A stretch of 28,469 bases of DNA from JBQTKD01 sp052389435 (lineage in GTDB: Bacteria > Actinomycetota > Actinomycetes > Sporichthyales > Sporichthyaceae), in NCBI GenBank assembly GCA_052389435.1, contig JBQTIB010000194.1, positions 1 to 28,469 on the forward strand, given 5' to 3'. Under the pieces are notes generated by a model. The model saw nothing but the letters and a program-made list of their open reading frames with translations, had not been told where the DNA came from and ran no database searches. The translations under genes were made by a program, and so were the position numbers. Below, piece by piece: positions 14,114 through 21,849 of this stretch; positions within the stretch are counted from its first letter, which is position 1; each line of letters starts with the position of its first letter.

Positions 14114-16102
14114 GTGCCGCGAAGCCGACCCGCCCGACGCGCGCGCCGGCTGGCAGGGATGACCTCGCTCGCCGTGGTTCTCGCCGGCTGCAGCGGACCC
14201 CTCGGCCTGCCCGGCGGCGGCGACGGCAAGAAGACCGACACCGCCTCGACGGTGGGCCGCGGATTCCTCGACGACTGGGCCGCCGGACGGTTCACCGAGG
14301 CCTCGGCGCGAACGACGGATCCGGCCAAGGCGCTCGCCGCGCTGGAGGAGATTCAGACCGAGTTGCGGCCCGACACTCGGAAGTTCACCCCCGGCGAGGC
14401 CGACTGCTCCGGCGACACCTGCCGCATGAACTACGACGCGGACCTGTTCCTCAACGCCCTGGGCAGTTGGCCCTACCAGAGCGCGATGACGCTGGTGAAG
14501 CAGAAGGTCGACGGCGGGGACGACCGTTGGGCGGTGCAGTGGGCGCCCAGCGTGCTGCACCCGCGCCTGACCGAGGAGTTCAAGCTGGACCGCGCCCGGG
14601 GGCTGCCGAGCCGGGCGGCGATCCTGGACCGCAGGGACCGGCCGCTGGTGGAGAACCAGAAGGTCTACTCGATCGGCGTCGAGGCGGGAAAGGTGCGCGA
14701 GGGCGCCGTCGAGAAGCTCGCCGAACTGCTCGACGTCAACCAAGACGGGCTGCGCATCCGGGTCGGCCAGGCCGACGCGGGTCAGTTCGTGCAGGCCGTC
14801 GTCCTGCGCGAGAGCGACTACTCCGCCAAGAAGGGCGCTCTCGACGACATCGGCGGAATCGTCGTCCGCGACGAACGGCAGGCCCTCGCCGCCACCCGGC
14901 AGTACGCCCGCGGCGTGCTCGGCGCCGTCGGAAACGCGACGGCGCAGTCGCTGGCGAACGCCGGCCCCTACGCCTCCCAGGCGGATCAGGTCGGTTCCTT
15001 CGGCCTCCAGGCGCTCTACCAGAAGCAACTCGCCGGCAAGCCGCGCGGCAGGATCGAACTCAAGCGCCGCAGCACCGACGCCGTCCTGGAGACGATCTTC
15101 AGCTGGGAACAGGTCAGGGGCACGCCGCTGCGGACGACGCTGGACAAGCGGGTGCAGGACGCCGCCGAGGCCGCGGTCGCGCTGACCTCGGAGAGCTCCT
15201 CCCTGGTCGCGGTCGACATCCGCACCGGCGACATCCTGGCCGTGGCCAACGGACCGGTGGACAAGGCCGGCGAGGATCGCGCCCTCAACGGCCAGTACGC
15301 GCCCGGTTCGGTCTTCAAGATCGTCACCTCGGCCGCGCTGCTCGACGCGGGCCTCGCGCCGTCGGACACCGTCGACTGCCCGTCGAGTGTGAACGTCGAC
15401 GGCAAGCGGTTCGAGAACTACGACGGGCTCGGTTCTCTCGGGAAGACCTCCTTCCGGCAGAACTTCGCGCAGTCGTGCAACACCGGCTTCATCAACGAGA
15501 CCCTCGAACTCGACGACGACGCCGTCACCAAGGCCGCGGACCTGTTCGGCATCGGCGGGGACTGGCAGCTGACGCTGGACAGCTTCTCCGGCGACGCCCC
15601 GCTGCCGAACTCCCCGACCGAGCAGGCGGCGAACGCCATCGGCCAGGGCCGGGTGCTGATGAGCCCGCTGTCGATGGCGATGGTCGCCGCCGCGGTCGCC
15701 TCGGGCACCCCGCGCGCCCCGCGCCTGCTCTACGGCGGACCGCCGCCCCGGGAGACCCCGACCGTCTCTCCGCTGCCCGACCCGTCGCCGTCGACGACGC
15801 CGGTGGCGCTGCCGCCGCTGGAGAACGCGGACGAGCTGCGCGAACTCATGCGCGAAACCGTGCGCTCGGGCACCGCGAGCGTCATCAACGTGGCCGACGG
15901 CGTCGGCGGCAAGACCGGCACCGCCGAGTACGGCAGCGAGACCGAGCCGGGCAAGCACGCCTGGATGGTGGGCTTCGTCGGGGACATCGCCTTCGCGGTC
16001 ATCGTCGAGCGCGGCGACACCGGAGCGCGGACCGCGGGCCCGCTGGCGAAGACGTTCGTGCAGCAGATCGCCGAGTACTCCCGGTTCGGCATCCGCAACT
16101 GA
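14114..16102 (+). CDS. Penicillin-binding lipoprotein (class B transpeptidase, MecA_N type)
   Basis: This 662-residue class B PBP cross-links peptidoglycan on the outer face of the membrane. A lipoprotein signal ends in the lipobox LAGC with Cys26. Residues about 45-155 form an NTF2-like MecA_N domain, followed by the PBP dimerisation region (GLPSRAAILDRRDRPLV) and a transpeptidase domain with SVFK (Ser399, Lys402), the SCN triad at 454-456 and KTGTAE starting at Lys600. This architecture matches mycobacterial PBP-lipo. The start is a GTG with GGAGA upstream; an earlier in-frame ATG lacks a site and would lengthen the n-region by 15 polar residues. A Pro/Ser/Thr insert (residues about 540-570) sits between the SCN and KTG motifs. 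Confidence 0.94.
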   Translation: MPRSRPARRARRLAGMTSLAVVLAGCSGPLGLPGGGDGKKTDTASTVGRGFLDDWAAGRFTEASARTTDPAKALAALEEIQTELRPDTRKFTPGEADCSGDTCRMNYDADLFLNALGSWPYQSAMTLVKQKVDGGDDRWAVQWAPSVLHPRLTEEFKLDRARGLPSRAAILDRRDRPLVENQKVYSIGVEAGKVREGAVEKLAELLDVNQDGLRIRVGQADAGQFVQAVVLRESDYSAKKGALDDIGGIVVRDERQALAATRQYARGVLGAVGNATAQSLANAGPYASQADQVGSFGLQALYQKQLAGKPRGRIELKRRSTDAVLETIFSWEQVRGTPLRTTLDKRVQDAAEAAVALTSESSSLVAVDIRTGDILAVANGPVDKAGEDRALNGQYAPGSVFKIVTSAALLDAGLAPSDTVDCPSSVNVDGKRFENYDGLGSLGKTSFRQNFAQSCNTGFINETLELDDDAVTKAADLFGIGGDWQLTLDSFSGDAPLPNSPTEQAANAIGQGRVLMSPLSMAMVAAAVASGTPRAPRLLYGGPPPRETPTVSPLPDPSPSTTPVALPPLENADELRELMRETVRSGTASVINVADGVGGKTGTAEYGSETEPGKHAWMVGFVGDIAFAVIVERGDTGARTAGPLAKTFVQQIAEYSRFGIRN

Positions 16103-16139
16103 TCGTCGGTTCACGGGCGGCCTCGGGATCGGCAATCAA

Positions 16140-16200
16140 GTCCCATAAGTCGCACCAAATCGCTTTCGCACCTCTAGTCACACTCGTCCCATTCGTCCCA
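16140..16200. repeat. Five GTCNCA hexamers at 9-base periodicity
   Basis: GTCNCA occurs at 16140, 16149, 16177, 16186 and 16195. Neighbouring copies are 9 bases apart, and the 28-base middle interval is about three periods. The tract is visibly richer in A and T than its surroundings. It sits 37 bases after the PBP-lipoprotein stop and about 90-150 bases upstream of the next gene, whose promoter it may overlap. The layout resembles direct-repeat boxes for an OmpR-type response regulator; MtrA, which binds GTCACA-type 9-mers, is the obvious candidate by recall. Confidence 0.5.
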
Positions 16201-16289
16201 CTCTGGACGCAGTGGTGACGGGGTGCGGCGTCGGCTCCCACGTCACGGACATCTCTGCCACCGACGCGATCGACCACCAGGAGACCGTC

Positions 16290-17045
16290 ATGGCCGTGAC
16301 CACCGCCCCGCACCCCGCGTTCCCGACCGTCGCCTCCGGCGGCTACGACCCGGCCGTCGTCGACGCCGCCTTCGAGGCCGAGCGCGCCTGGCGCCGCTAC
16401 CTCGAAGAGCGCGCCGCACTGCTGCTGCGCGAGGCCCAGGCCCTGCACGGTGCGCTCGCGATGCCCGCCGTCGCCGCCCCGACCGGCCTCTCGGCCGCCG
16501 TGCCCGCAGGGCGCCCGGCGCCCGGTGTCGCCGACCCGACCGGCGCGGAGGACCTCAAGGCCCGCCAGACCGCGGCCAAGCGCAAGGCCGCCGCCGAGAA
16601 GCGAAAGGCGACGATCGCCGCCAAGAAGGCCGCGGCCCAGGCCGAGGCCGAGGCCGCCGCCGCGAAGCCGCAGACGCCCGCCTCGGTTCCCGCGCAGGCC
16701 GACCCGAGTTCCTCCCTCTCCCCGGGCGCCGCGTGGGCCCGTCGCACCGCCGGTGCGGCGCTGCCGACCCCGGCTCGGCCGGCCGCCAAGCCCCGCCCCG
16801 CCGTCGCCGCGGTTCCCGCGCCGACCGCGCTGTCGTTCCCGGCCCTCGGCGCGGTGCACCCCCTCCCGGTCGACGCCGTCGAGCAGCCCAAGGCCAAGGC
16901 GAAGCGCTCCGCTCCGGCCAGAAAGCCGGCGGCCGCGCCCGCTCCGTCGTCGGCGGCCGCGATGTTCGGGCCGGTTGCGACGATGGGCCCGATCCTCGAA
17001 CCCGCCGCGGGCCGCACCGAGTCCCGCGTCATCCGCCTGGTCTGA
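16290..17045 (+). CDS. Ala/Lys/Pro-rich low-complexity protein (hypothetical)
   Basis: This is a 251-residue protein with no recognised family. Residues 1-65 look ordered: GYDPAVVDAAFEAERAWRR and YLEERAALLLREAQALHG form an amphipathic helix or short coiled coil. Residues 85-125 are a Lys/Ala/Glu helix of histone-H1-like composition (KARQTAAKRKAAAEKRKA). Alternating Pro/Ala/Lys linkers follow, ending in a short conserved-looking GPILEPAAGRTESRVIRLV tail. The ATG has AGGAGA 6 bases upstream. An in-frame ATG 78 bases earlier lacks a site. A nucleoid- or scaffold-associated role could be imagined from the composition but is not shown. Confidence 0.68.
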   Translation: MAVTTAPHPAFPTVASGGYDPAVVDAAFEAERAWRRYLEERAALLLREAQALHGALAMPAVAAPTGLSAAVPAGRPAPGVADPTGAEDLKARQTAAKRKAAAEKRKATIAAKKAAAQAEAEAAAAKPQTPASVPAQADPSSSLSPGAAWARRTAGAALPTPARPAAKPRPAVAAVPAPTALSFPALGAVHPLPVDAVEQPKAKAKRSAPARKPAAAPAPSSAAAMFGPVATMGPILEPAAGRTESRVIRLV

Positions 17046-17095
17046 GCAGCCGGGCGATTCCCGCCCCGGTCTCGGCAGCAGGAGCGCCGTCCACC

Positions 17096-17133
17096 ACCGC
17101 CCAGGCCCGACGATCCGTCGGGGCCTGGGCGGT
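17096..17133 (+). terminator. Strong hairpin terminator
   Basis: Arms of 17 and 18 bases (17096-17112 and 17116-17133) pair fully apart from one bulged base, with a 3-base loop. The hairpin begins 51 bases past the stop of the Ala/Lys-rich gene and 102 bases before arsR, and it separates the two transcription units. Confidence 0.8.
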
Positions 17134-17220
17134 CGGCGTTTCGGTGTCGCCGTCGAGACGGCCACCGCCCGGCGATCGCCGTCGTTGCCCACCGCGCTTG
17201 CCAGTCGCGTCCGCGCGGGC

Positions 17221-17226
17221 TAACGT
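17221..17226 (+). promoter_or_regulatory. Leaderless -10 box of the arsR-family gene
   Basis: TAACGT is followed by 8 bases and then the ATG, with no Shine-Dalgarno sequence. It overlaps the left arm of the palindromic operator. Confidence 0.45.
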
Positions 17227-17246
17227 ACAACCAAATGGTTGTACGT
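17223..17246. promoter_or_regulatory. 24-base palindromic operator across the start codon
   Basis: The left arm ACGTACAACCA and the right arm TGGTTGTACGT are perfect complements, separated by two A, the second of which is the A of the start codon. The left arm overlaps the -10 box and the right arm encodes the first residues (Val-Val-Arg). A dimeric winged-helix repressor bound here would cover promoter, transcription start and start codon. The adjacent ArsR protein is the natural candidate. Confidence 0.7.
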
Positions 17247-17567
17247 ATTGACGACGCCGACGTGGACCTGCTTTTCCACGCCCTGGCCGACGCCACGCGC
17301 CGCGACGTGCTGCGCGTCGTCATGGCGCAGGAGCAGTCCGTGTCGGCGCTGGCGAGTCGGTACCCGATGAGTTTCGCGGCCGTTCAGAAGCACGTGGCCG
17401 TGCTCGAACGCGCCGGACTCGTCGTGAAGCAGCGAGCGGGAAGGGAGGCACTGGTGACCGGCAACCCCGAGGCGCTCGTGCGCGCCCGCGCCCTGCTCGA
17501 GGAGTGGGAGGCGATCTGGCGCGGCCGCATCGGCCGCATCGACGACCTGCTCGCCCGCGACCTGTAG
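17235..17567 (+). CDS. ArsR-family winged-helix transcriptional repressor
   Basis: This 110-residue DNA-binding protein has the core LFHALADATRRDVLRVVMAQ, the recognition-helix region ASRYPMSFAAVQKHVAVLERAGLV and the wing KQRAGREALV. This is the ArsR/SmtB-like subfamily commonly paired with AHSA1 proteins. No metal-binding ELCVCDL motif is present, so a metal is probably not the signal. The ATG lies inside a perfect palindrome that also overlaps the -10 box, which strongly suggests autoregulation. The SRPBCC gene follows after 24 bases and should be in the same transcript. Confidence 0.92.
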   Translation: MVVRIDDADVDLLFHALADATRRDVLRVVMAQEQSVSALASRYPMSFAAVQKHVAVLERAGLVVKQRAGREALVTGNPEALVRARALLEEWEAIWRGRIGRIDDLLARDL

Positions 17568-17591
17568 ACCGCAACCGCGAAGGGAATCCCC

Positions 17592-18080
17592 ATGCCGCTG
17601 ATCGGCGTAGACAAGCATCCCGAAGACCTGACGATGACGGTCGTGTCCGAGTTCGACGCGCCCGCAGAACGGCTCTGGCAGATCTGGGCCGACCCGCGTC
17701 AGCTGGAGAAGTGGTGGGGCCCGCCGCAGTGGCCGGCCACCGTCGGGGAGCACTCCCTGTCCCCCGGCGGCGCGGTCTCCTACTTCATGACCGGCCCGGA
17801 CGGGGAGAAGGCGGGCGGTTGGTGGCGCATCGTGTCCGCGCAGCCGCCGCGAACGCTGGTGTTCGAGGACGGCTTCGCGAACTCCGACGGCAGCCCCGAC
17901 GAGAAGATGCCGACGATGGTGATCGCCGTCGAGCTGACCGACCGCCCCGGCGGCGGCACGCGCATGACCGTCGCGACGACCTTCCCGTCGATCGAGGCGA
18001 TGGAACAGCTCGTGGGGATGGGCATGATCGAAGGCATGAGCCTGTGCGTCGGCCAGATCGACGCCCTGCTCGCCGCGTAG
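17592..18080 (+). CDS. SRPBCC / AHSA1-domain protein
   Basis: This is a 162-residue START-like fold protein. The N-terminal FDAPAERLWQIWADPRQLEKWWGPP is the AHSA1 hallmark, then beta strands (GGAVSYFMTGPDGEKAGGWW, PRTLVFEDGF, TRMTVATTF) and the C-terminal helix EGMSLCVGQIDALLA. Such proteins bind hydrophobic ligands or act as Hsp90-activator-like domains; in this operon type the function is mostly unknown. The ATG has AAGGGAA upstream. It is co-transcribed with the ArsR repressor and is probably its regulatory target. Confidence 0.92.
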   Translation: MPLIGVDKHPEDLTMTVVSEFDAPAERLWQIWADPRQLEKWWGPPQWPATVGEHSLSPGGAVSYFMTGPDGEKAGGWWRIVSAQPPRTLVFEDGFANSDGSPDEKMPTMVIAVELTDRPGGGTRMTVATTFPSIEAMEQLVGMGMIEGMSLCVGQIDALLAA

Positions 18081-18107
18081 CTCGGCTGCCGGGTCGCCGG
18101 CCGAGGT

Positions 18108-18596
18108 TCACCAGCCGTGCGTGCCCGGCCCGCCCTTGAAGGGGCCGGTCACGTCGCCGGTGATCCAGCCGCCGTAGAAGCCGCCGGGCTGCGGCACGAC
18201 CCGTTCGCCGTCGAGGGAGACCTCCTCGAAGTCCTGGGCGTACACGGCCACTCGGTCCAGCAGCTCGGGCTGGTTGGGGTTGGGGTACCACCAGCCGACC
18301 TCGGGCAGGACCGGCGCGCCGGGCACCACGAGGTCGACGTAGCGCGCCGCGCCCTTCCACTCGCAGAAACTCGTGCGCTCGGTCGGACGCAGGAAGTCCC
18401 CGAACGCCGTCCGCGGCAGGTAGTACGTCGGCGGATGGCTGGTTTCCAGCACCAGCACCAGATCCGTGGTGTCGGCGACGAGGACCCCGCCGTAGCGCAG
18501 CACGGCTCGCCGCGAGGACCTTTCGATCGCCGGGGGGCGCGGGAAGTCCCACACCGACCGCTGGCCGGGGCCGGGGGTTTCAGGCTTCGGTCGCAC
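18108..18596 (-). CDS. DUF427 domain-containing protein
   Basis: This is a 162-residue protein of the DUF427 family, with VWDFPRPPAIE at the N-terminus, LETSHPPTYYLP, SFCEWKGAARYVDL and the signature PQPGGFYGGWITGDVTGPFKG near the end (given in part). The fold is a small beta barrel without established activity. The GTG start lies 17 bases inside the upstream PAP2 gene, so the two genes are probably translated together. The length is complete for the family's single-domain form. Confidence 0.92.
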   Translation of the reverse strand: MRPKPETPGPGQRSVWDFPRPPAIERSSRRAVLRYGGVLVADTTDLVLVLETSHPPTYYLPRTAFGDFLRPTERTSFCEWKGAARYVDLVVPGAPVLPEVGWWYPNPNQPELLDRVAVYAQDFEEVSLDGERVVPQPGGFYGGWITGDVTGPFKGGPGTHGW

Positions 18597-19260
18597 GGGC
18601 TTCCTCCCGAGGGGTGCTCACGTCCGGCGGGGTGTCCAGGCGCGTTGCCAGCCGGGGCAGCGTCGGCGCCCACGCCGCCACCCACGCCGTGCCGAGCAGA
18701 AACCCGCCGAGCAGGTCGCTGGGGTAGTGCCCGCCGAGCGCCAGCCGAGTCCAGGCCGAGGTCAGCGGAAGGGCGAGGGCCACGACGACCGCGAGCCCCC
18801 GCGCCGCCGGACCGAGCCGCGGCCAGGCGACCAGCAGTACCGCCGCCGCCGCGAGGGTCGCGCTGCCCGCGTGGCCGGAGGGGAAGCTGAGCCCGTTGAA
18901 CGTCTGGATCGGCTCGGGCAGATCGGGCCGCTGCCGGTCGACGATCTGCTTGAGCGTGGGACCGATCAGGTTGCCCGCGACGACGACGCCGAGCAGCCAC
19001 AGCGCCGAACCCGCCCGCCCGCGGGCCCAGACCAGCGCCGCCACCACCCCGACCGCCAGCACCGTCCAGCCCGAGTTCAACACCGTGGTGAGGACCTGCA
19101 GGGTGCGGCGGTACCCGTCGTAGTCCCGGGTCGGGTCCGTGGCCCGGCGGACCGCCTCGACGTCGAAGGAGTGCAACGGGTCCCATCCCGCCACGACCAG
19201 GGTCAACACGACCAGAAACGCCGCACCGGTGCCGGCGGCGACGACGGGTGCTGGCCTCAC
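18580..19260 (-). CDS. PAP2-superfamily membrane phosphatase
   Basis: This is a 226-residue membrane protein with about five or six hydrophobic helices. The three acid-phosphatase motifs are present: KQIVDRQRP, PSGHAGS, and TRLALGGHYPSDLLGG with the catalytic His. Members dephosphorylate lipid phosphates such as phosphatidic acid or undecaprenyl pyrophosphate at the outer membrane face; the exact substrate is unknown here. I use the GTG giving VRPAPVVAAG, which has TAGATT exactly 7 bases upstream. A longer frame continues upstream through the intergenic region without support. The DUF427 gene overlaps its 3' end. Confidence 0.92.
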   Translation of the reverse strand: MRPAPVVAAGTGAAFLVVLTLVVAGWDPLHSFDVEAVRRATDPTRDYDGYRRTLQVLTTVLNSGWTVLAVGVVAALVWARGRAGSALWLLGVVVAGNLIGPTLKQIVDRQRPDLPEPIQTFNGLSFPSGHAGSATLAAAAVLLVAWPRLGPAARGLAVVVALALPLTSAWTRLALGGHYPSDLLGGFLLGTAWVAAWAPTLPRLATRLDTPPDVSTPREEARATEA

Positions 19261-19267
19261 CCGTAGC

Positions 19268-19273
19268 AATCTA
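19268..19273 (-). promoter_or_regulatory. Leaderless -10 box of the PAP2 gene
   Basis: TAGATT on the minus strand, then 7 bases, then the GTG start. No Shine-Dalgarno sequence is present. Confidence 0.45.
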
Positions 19274-19329
19274 GGCGCCCCGTCGCCGTCCTGGGCGCGC
19301 AGGAACTGTCCCGATGGCGCAGTAGAGCA

Positions 19330-19349
19330 CCTCCGAGGGCCCCTCGAGG
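19330..19349 (-). terminator. Possible terminator after the mmsA-ROK operon
   Basis: CCTCCGAGGG pairs imperfectly with CCCTCGAGG (one bulge), starting 36 bases beyond the ROK stop codon on the minus strand and well upstream of the PAP2 promoter. There is no U tract. Confidence 0.35.
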
Positions 19350-19385
19350 CGTGTACAGCTGCGCTATCGGCGGAGTTCTCGCACG

Positions 19386-20180
19386 TCAGCGGGTGCGGTA
19401 GCTCCAGAGTTTGTGCCCGCCGCGCAGGCCGGCCTCGTTGCCGACGCGGGTGGCGCGAAAGCCCAGGTCCGGGGCGAGGCGTTCGGCGTTGCCGCCGCCG
19501 AGGTAGAGCCGATCCCAGCCGAGGACCGGATACCAGGCGGCGAGGGCGAGCGCGACGCGGCTGGACCACTGTTCGTCGCCGAGCGCGAGGCGGGCGTGCT
19601 CCCCGAGCTGGCGGTCGTAGGACTCCCCGTCGCGGAACGGGGCCTGGGACAGTTCGAGTTTGGGAAGCAGGCGGCCGTCGTCGAACAGGGCGGCGCCCAG
19701 GCCGGTGCCGAAGGCCAGGAGCACCTCGAACCCGGAGCCTTCGATGACGGCGAACCCGGCCAGTTCGGCGTCGTTGACCACGCGCACCGGGCAGCCGAAC
19801 GCGTCGTTCAGCGCCCACGCCGCGTCCCAGCGGTGCCAGGCCTGCACGAGGTCGGGCCGCCGGGGCGTGAACGGACCGGCCTCGGTGACGAAGTGCGGGG
19901 TGGCCAGCACCCGTCCGCCGCGGATCATGCCCGGCAGGCCGATCGAGACCCGGTCGAAGCTCGGCAGGTCGTCGGCCAGTTCCAGCAGGAAGTCGACCAG
20001 GCGCTCCGGCGGGGTCGGGTACGGGGTGGGGACGCGTACGCGCTCGCCGATCGGCTCCCCGGTCCGGTCGATCACCTGGGCCTTGATGCCGGTGCCGCCG
20101 ACGTCGAAGGTCAGCGTCGCCTCGCGGCCCTGTACCAGCCGTGGAAGCCTGGTGCGGTAGGACCCCTGACGGCCCGTCAC
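19386..20180 (-). CDS. ROK-family protein, polyphosphate-glucokinase-like
   Basis: This is a 264-residue sugar-kinase-fold protein. The phosphate-1 loop is LTFDVGGTGIKAQVIDRTG, followed by RVSIGLPGMI, a catalytic-region NDAELAGFA and the phosphate-2 motif LLAFGTGLGAALFDDG. It lacks the CxCGxxGC zinc motif of classical ROK glucokinases, as do polyphosphate glucokinases, which it resembles in length and in the ending GGGNAERLAPDL. The substrate (glucose or another sugar) is not determined. The GTG start overlaps the mmsA stop as GTGA, so the two are translationally coupled. A kinase coupled to MmsA could hint at inositol or sugar catabolism, but this is inference. Confidence 0.85.
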   Translation of the reverse strand: MTGRQGSYRTRLPRLVQGREATLTFDVGGTGIKAQVIDRTGEPIGERVRVPTPYPTPPERLVDFLLELADDLPSFDRVSIGLPGMIRGGRVLATPHFVTEAGPFTPRRPDLVQAWHRWDAAWALNDAFGCPVRVVNDAELAGFAVIEGSGFEVLLAFGTGLGAALFDDGRLLPKLELSQAPFRDGESYDRQLGEHARLALGDEQWSSRVALALAAWYPVLGWDRLYLGGGNAERLAPDLGFRATRVGNEAGLRGGHKLWSYRTR

Positions 20181-21655
20181 CTGTTCGTCGGGAACTGCAT
20201 CGTCGTGTGCGCGACGTTGTCCGACGGCCAGCGGCTCGTGACCGCCTTGCCGCGGGTGTAGAACCGGACGCCTTCGGCCCCGTGCACGGCGGTGTCGCCG
20301 AACAGGGAGTCCTTCCACCCGCCGAAGGAGTAGAAGGCCATCGGCACCGGGATCGGCACGTTCACCCCGACCATGCCGATCGTCACGCCGCGCACGAACC
20401 GCCGGGCGGCGGCGCCGCTCGCGGTGAAGATCGCGGCGCCGTTGCCGTAGGGGTTGGCGTTGACCAGGTCGATCGCCTCCTCCAGCGTGTCGACGCGGAC
20501 CACGGACAGCACGGGGCCGAACACCTCGTTGACGTAGAGGTCGTCGCCGACGCCGACCCGGTCCACGACGCTGGGGCCGACGAAGAACCCGCCGGCGGGC
20601 AGGTCCGCGGCGCGTCCGTCGACGACGACGGAGCCCCCCGCCCCGTCGAGGTGCTCGCGGACCCGTTCCAGCGCCGCGGCGTTGACGAGCGGTCCCATGT
20701 CGGAGGCGGCGTCGGTGCCGGGCCCGACGCGGATGGCCGCAGCCTTCGCGGCGAGCCGTTCCACGAGGGGGTCGGCGGCTTCGCCGACGGCGACGGCGAC
20801 CGAGATCGCCATGCACCGCTGCCCCGCGGAGCCGAACGCGGCGCCGGTGAGTTCGGCGGCGGCGAGGTCGAGGTCTGCGTCGGGCAGCACGATCGCGTGG
20901 TTCTTCGCTCCGCCGAGAGCCTGCACGCGCTTGCCGGCCGCCGAGCAGCGGCCGTGGACGAGTTTGGCGACCGGGGTGGATCCGACGAACGACACCGCGG
21001 AGATGCCCGGGTGGTCGCACACCGCCTCGACGGCGGTCCGGTCGCCGTGCACGACGTTGAAGACCCCCGCCGGCAGCCCGGCGCGCTCGTACAGCTCCGC
21101 GACGAACATGGCCGCGGACGGGTCCTGCTCGCTCGGCTTGAGCACGAAGGCGTTGCCGCAGGCGATCGCGATCGGGTGCATCCACAGCGGGACCATGACC
21201 GGGAAGTTGAACGGGGTGATCCCGGCGACGACGCCGAGCGGCTCGCGGATCGAGTAGGCGTCCACGCCGGTGGCGACCGAGTCGGAGTACTCGCCCTTGA
21301 CCAGGTGCGGGATGCCGCAGGCGAACTCGACGACCTCGATGCCGCGCGCGATCTCCCCGCGGGCGTCGGCCAGGACCTTGCCGTGTTCGGCGCTCACGAT
21401 CTCGGCGAGGTCGTCGGTGTGCGCGACCAGCAGGTCCCGCAGCGCGAACATCACCCGCGCGCGCGCCGAGGGCGAGCGCTCCCGCCAGGCGGCGGCGGCC
21501 TTGGCGGCGGCCTGCACGGCGTCGTCGACGTCGGCCGCCTCCGCCAGGGCCACCTGGGCGACGACCCCGCCCGTGGCCGGGTCGTAGACATCGCCCAGGC
21601 GCGATCCGCGTCCCGGCGTGGTCGCGCCGTCGATCCAGTGCTCGATCCTGCGCAC
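20177..21655 (-). CDS. mmsA: CoA-acylating methylmalonate-semialdehyde dehydrogenase
   Basis: This 492-residue aldehyde dehydrogenase converts (methyl)malonate semialdehyde to propionyl- or acetyl-CoA with NAD and CoA, in valine or inositol breakdown. Residues about 120-170 carry the MmsA block YSIREPLGVVAGITPFNFP, then LKPSEQDPSA, VSFVGSTPVAK, GGAKNHAIVLPDAD and catalytic Cys281 in GQRCMAIS, ending NPYGNGAAIFTASG and FYSFGGWKDSLFGD. The GTG at 21655 has AAGGAG 5 bases upstream and gives the family's usual length; longer forms add unconserved residues. It is the first gene of a two-gene unit with the ROK kinase. No other valine or inositol catabolic gene is in the window. Confidence 0.95.
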   Translation of the reverse strand: MRRIEHWIDGATTPGRGSRLGDVYDPATGGVVAQVALAEAADVDDAVQAAAKAAAAWRERSPSARARVMFALRDLLVAHTDDLAEIVSAEHGKVLADARGEIARGIEVVEFACGIPHLVKGEYSDSVATGVDAYSIREPLGVVAGITPFNFPVMVPLWMHPIAIACGNAFVLKPSEQDPSAAMFVAELYERAGLPAGVFNVVHGDRTAVEAVCDHPGISAVSFVGSTPVAKLVHGRCSAAGKRVQALGGAKNHAIVLPDADLDLAAAELTGAAFGSAGQRCMAISVAVAVGEAADPLVERLAAKAAAIRVGPGTDAASDMGPLVNAAALERVREHLDGAGGSVVVDGRAADLPAGGFFVGPSVVDRVGVGDDLYVNEVFGPVLSVVRVDTLEEAIDLVNANPYGNGAAIFTASGAAARRFVRGVTIGMVGVNVPIPVPMAFYSFGGWKDSLFGDTAVHGAEGVRFYTRGKAVTSRWPSDNVAHTTMQFPTNR

Positions 21656-21849
21656 GCGCACTCCTTCGACGACCCAACGGCGGGCGCCGCCATTGTGCCG
21701 CACCCGGCCGACGGACCTGGCCGAGTTCGTAGTGACGGTCAATCAGCCAAACGCGTGAATCCGTCACCGACATCCCGCCGGAGGCTGGTTCGGTTCGGTC
21801 GCGGTCTCCATGCTTCGCAGTTCCACGATCGCGACCGGAGGAGGCGCCC

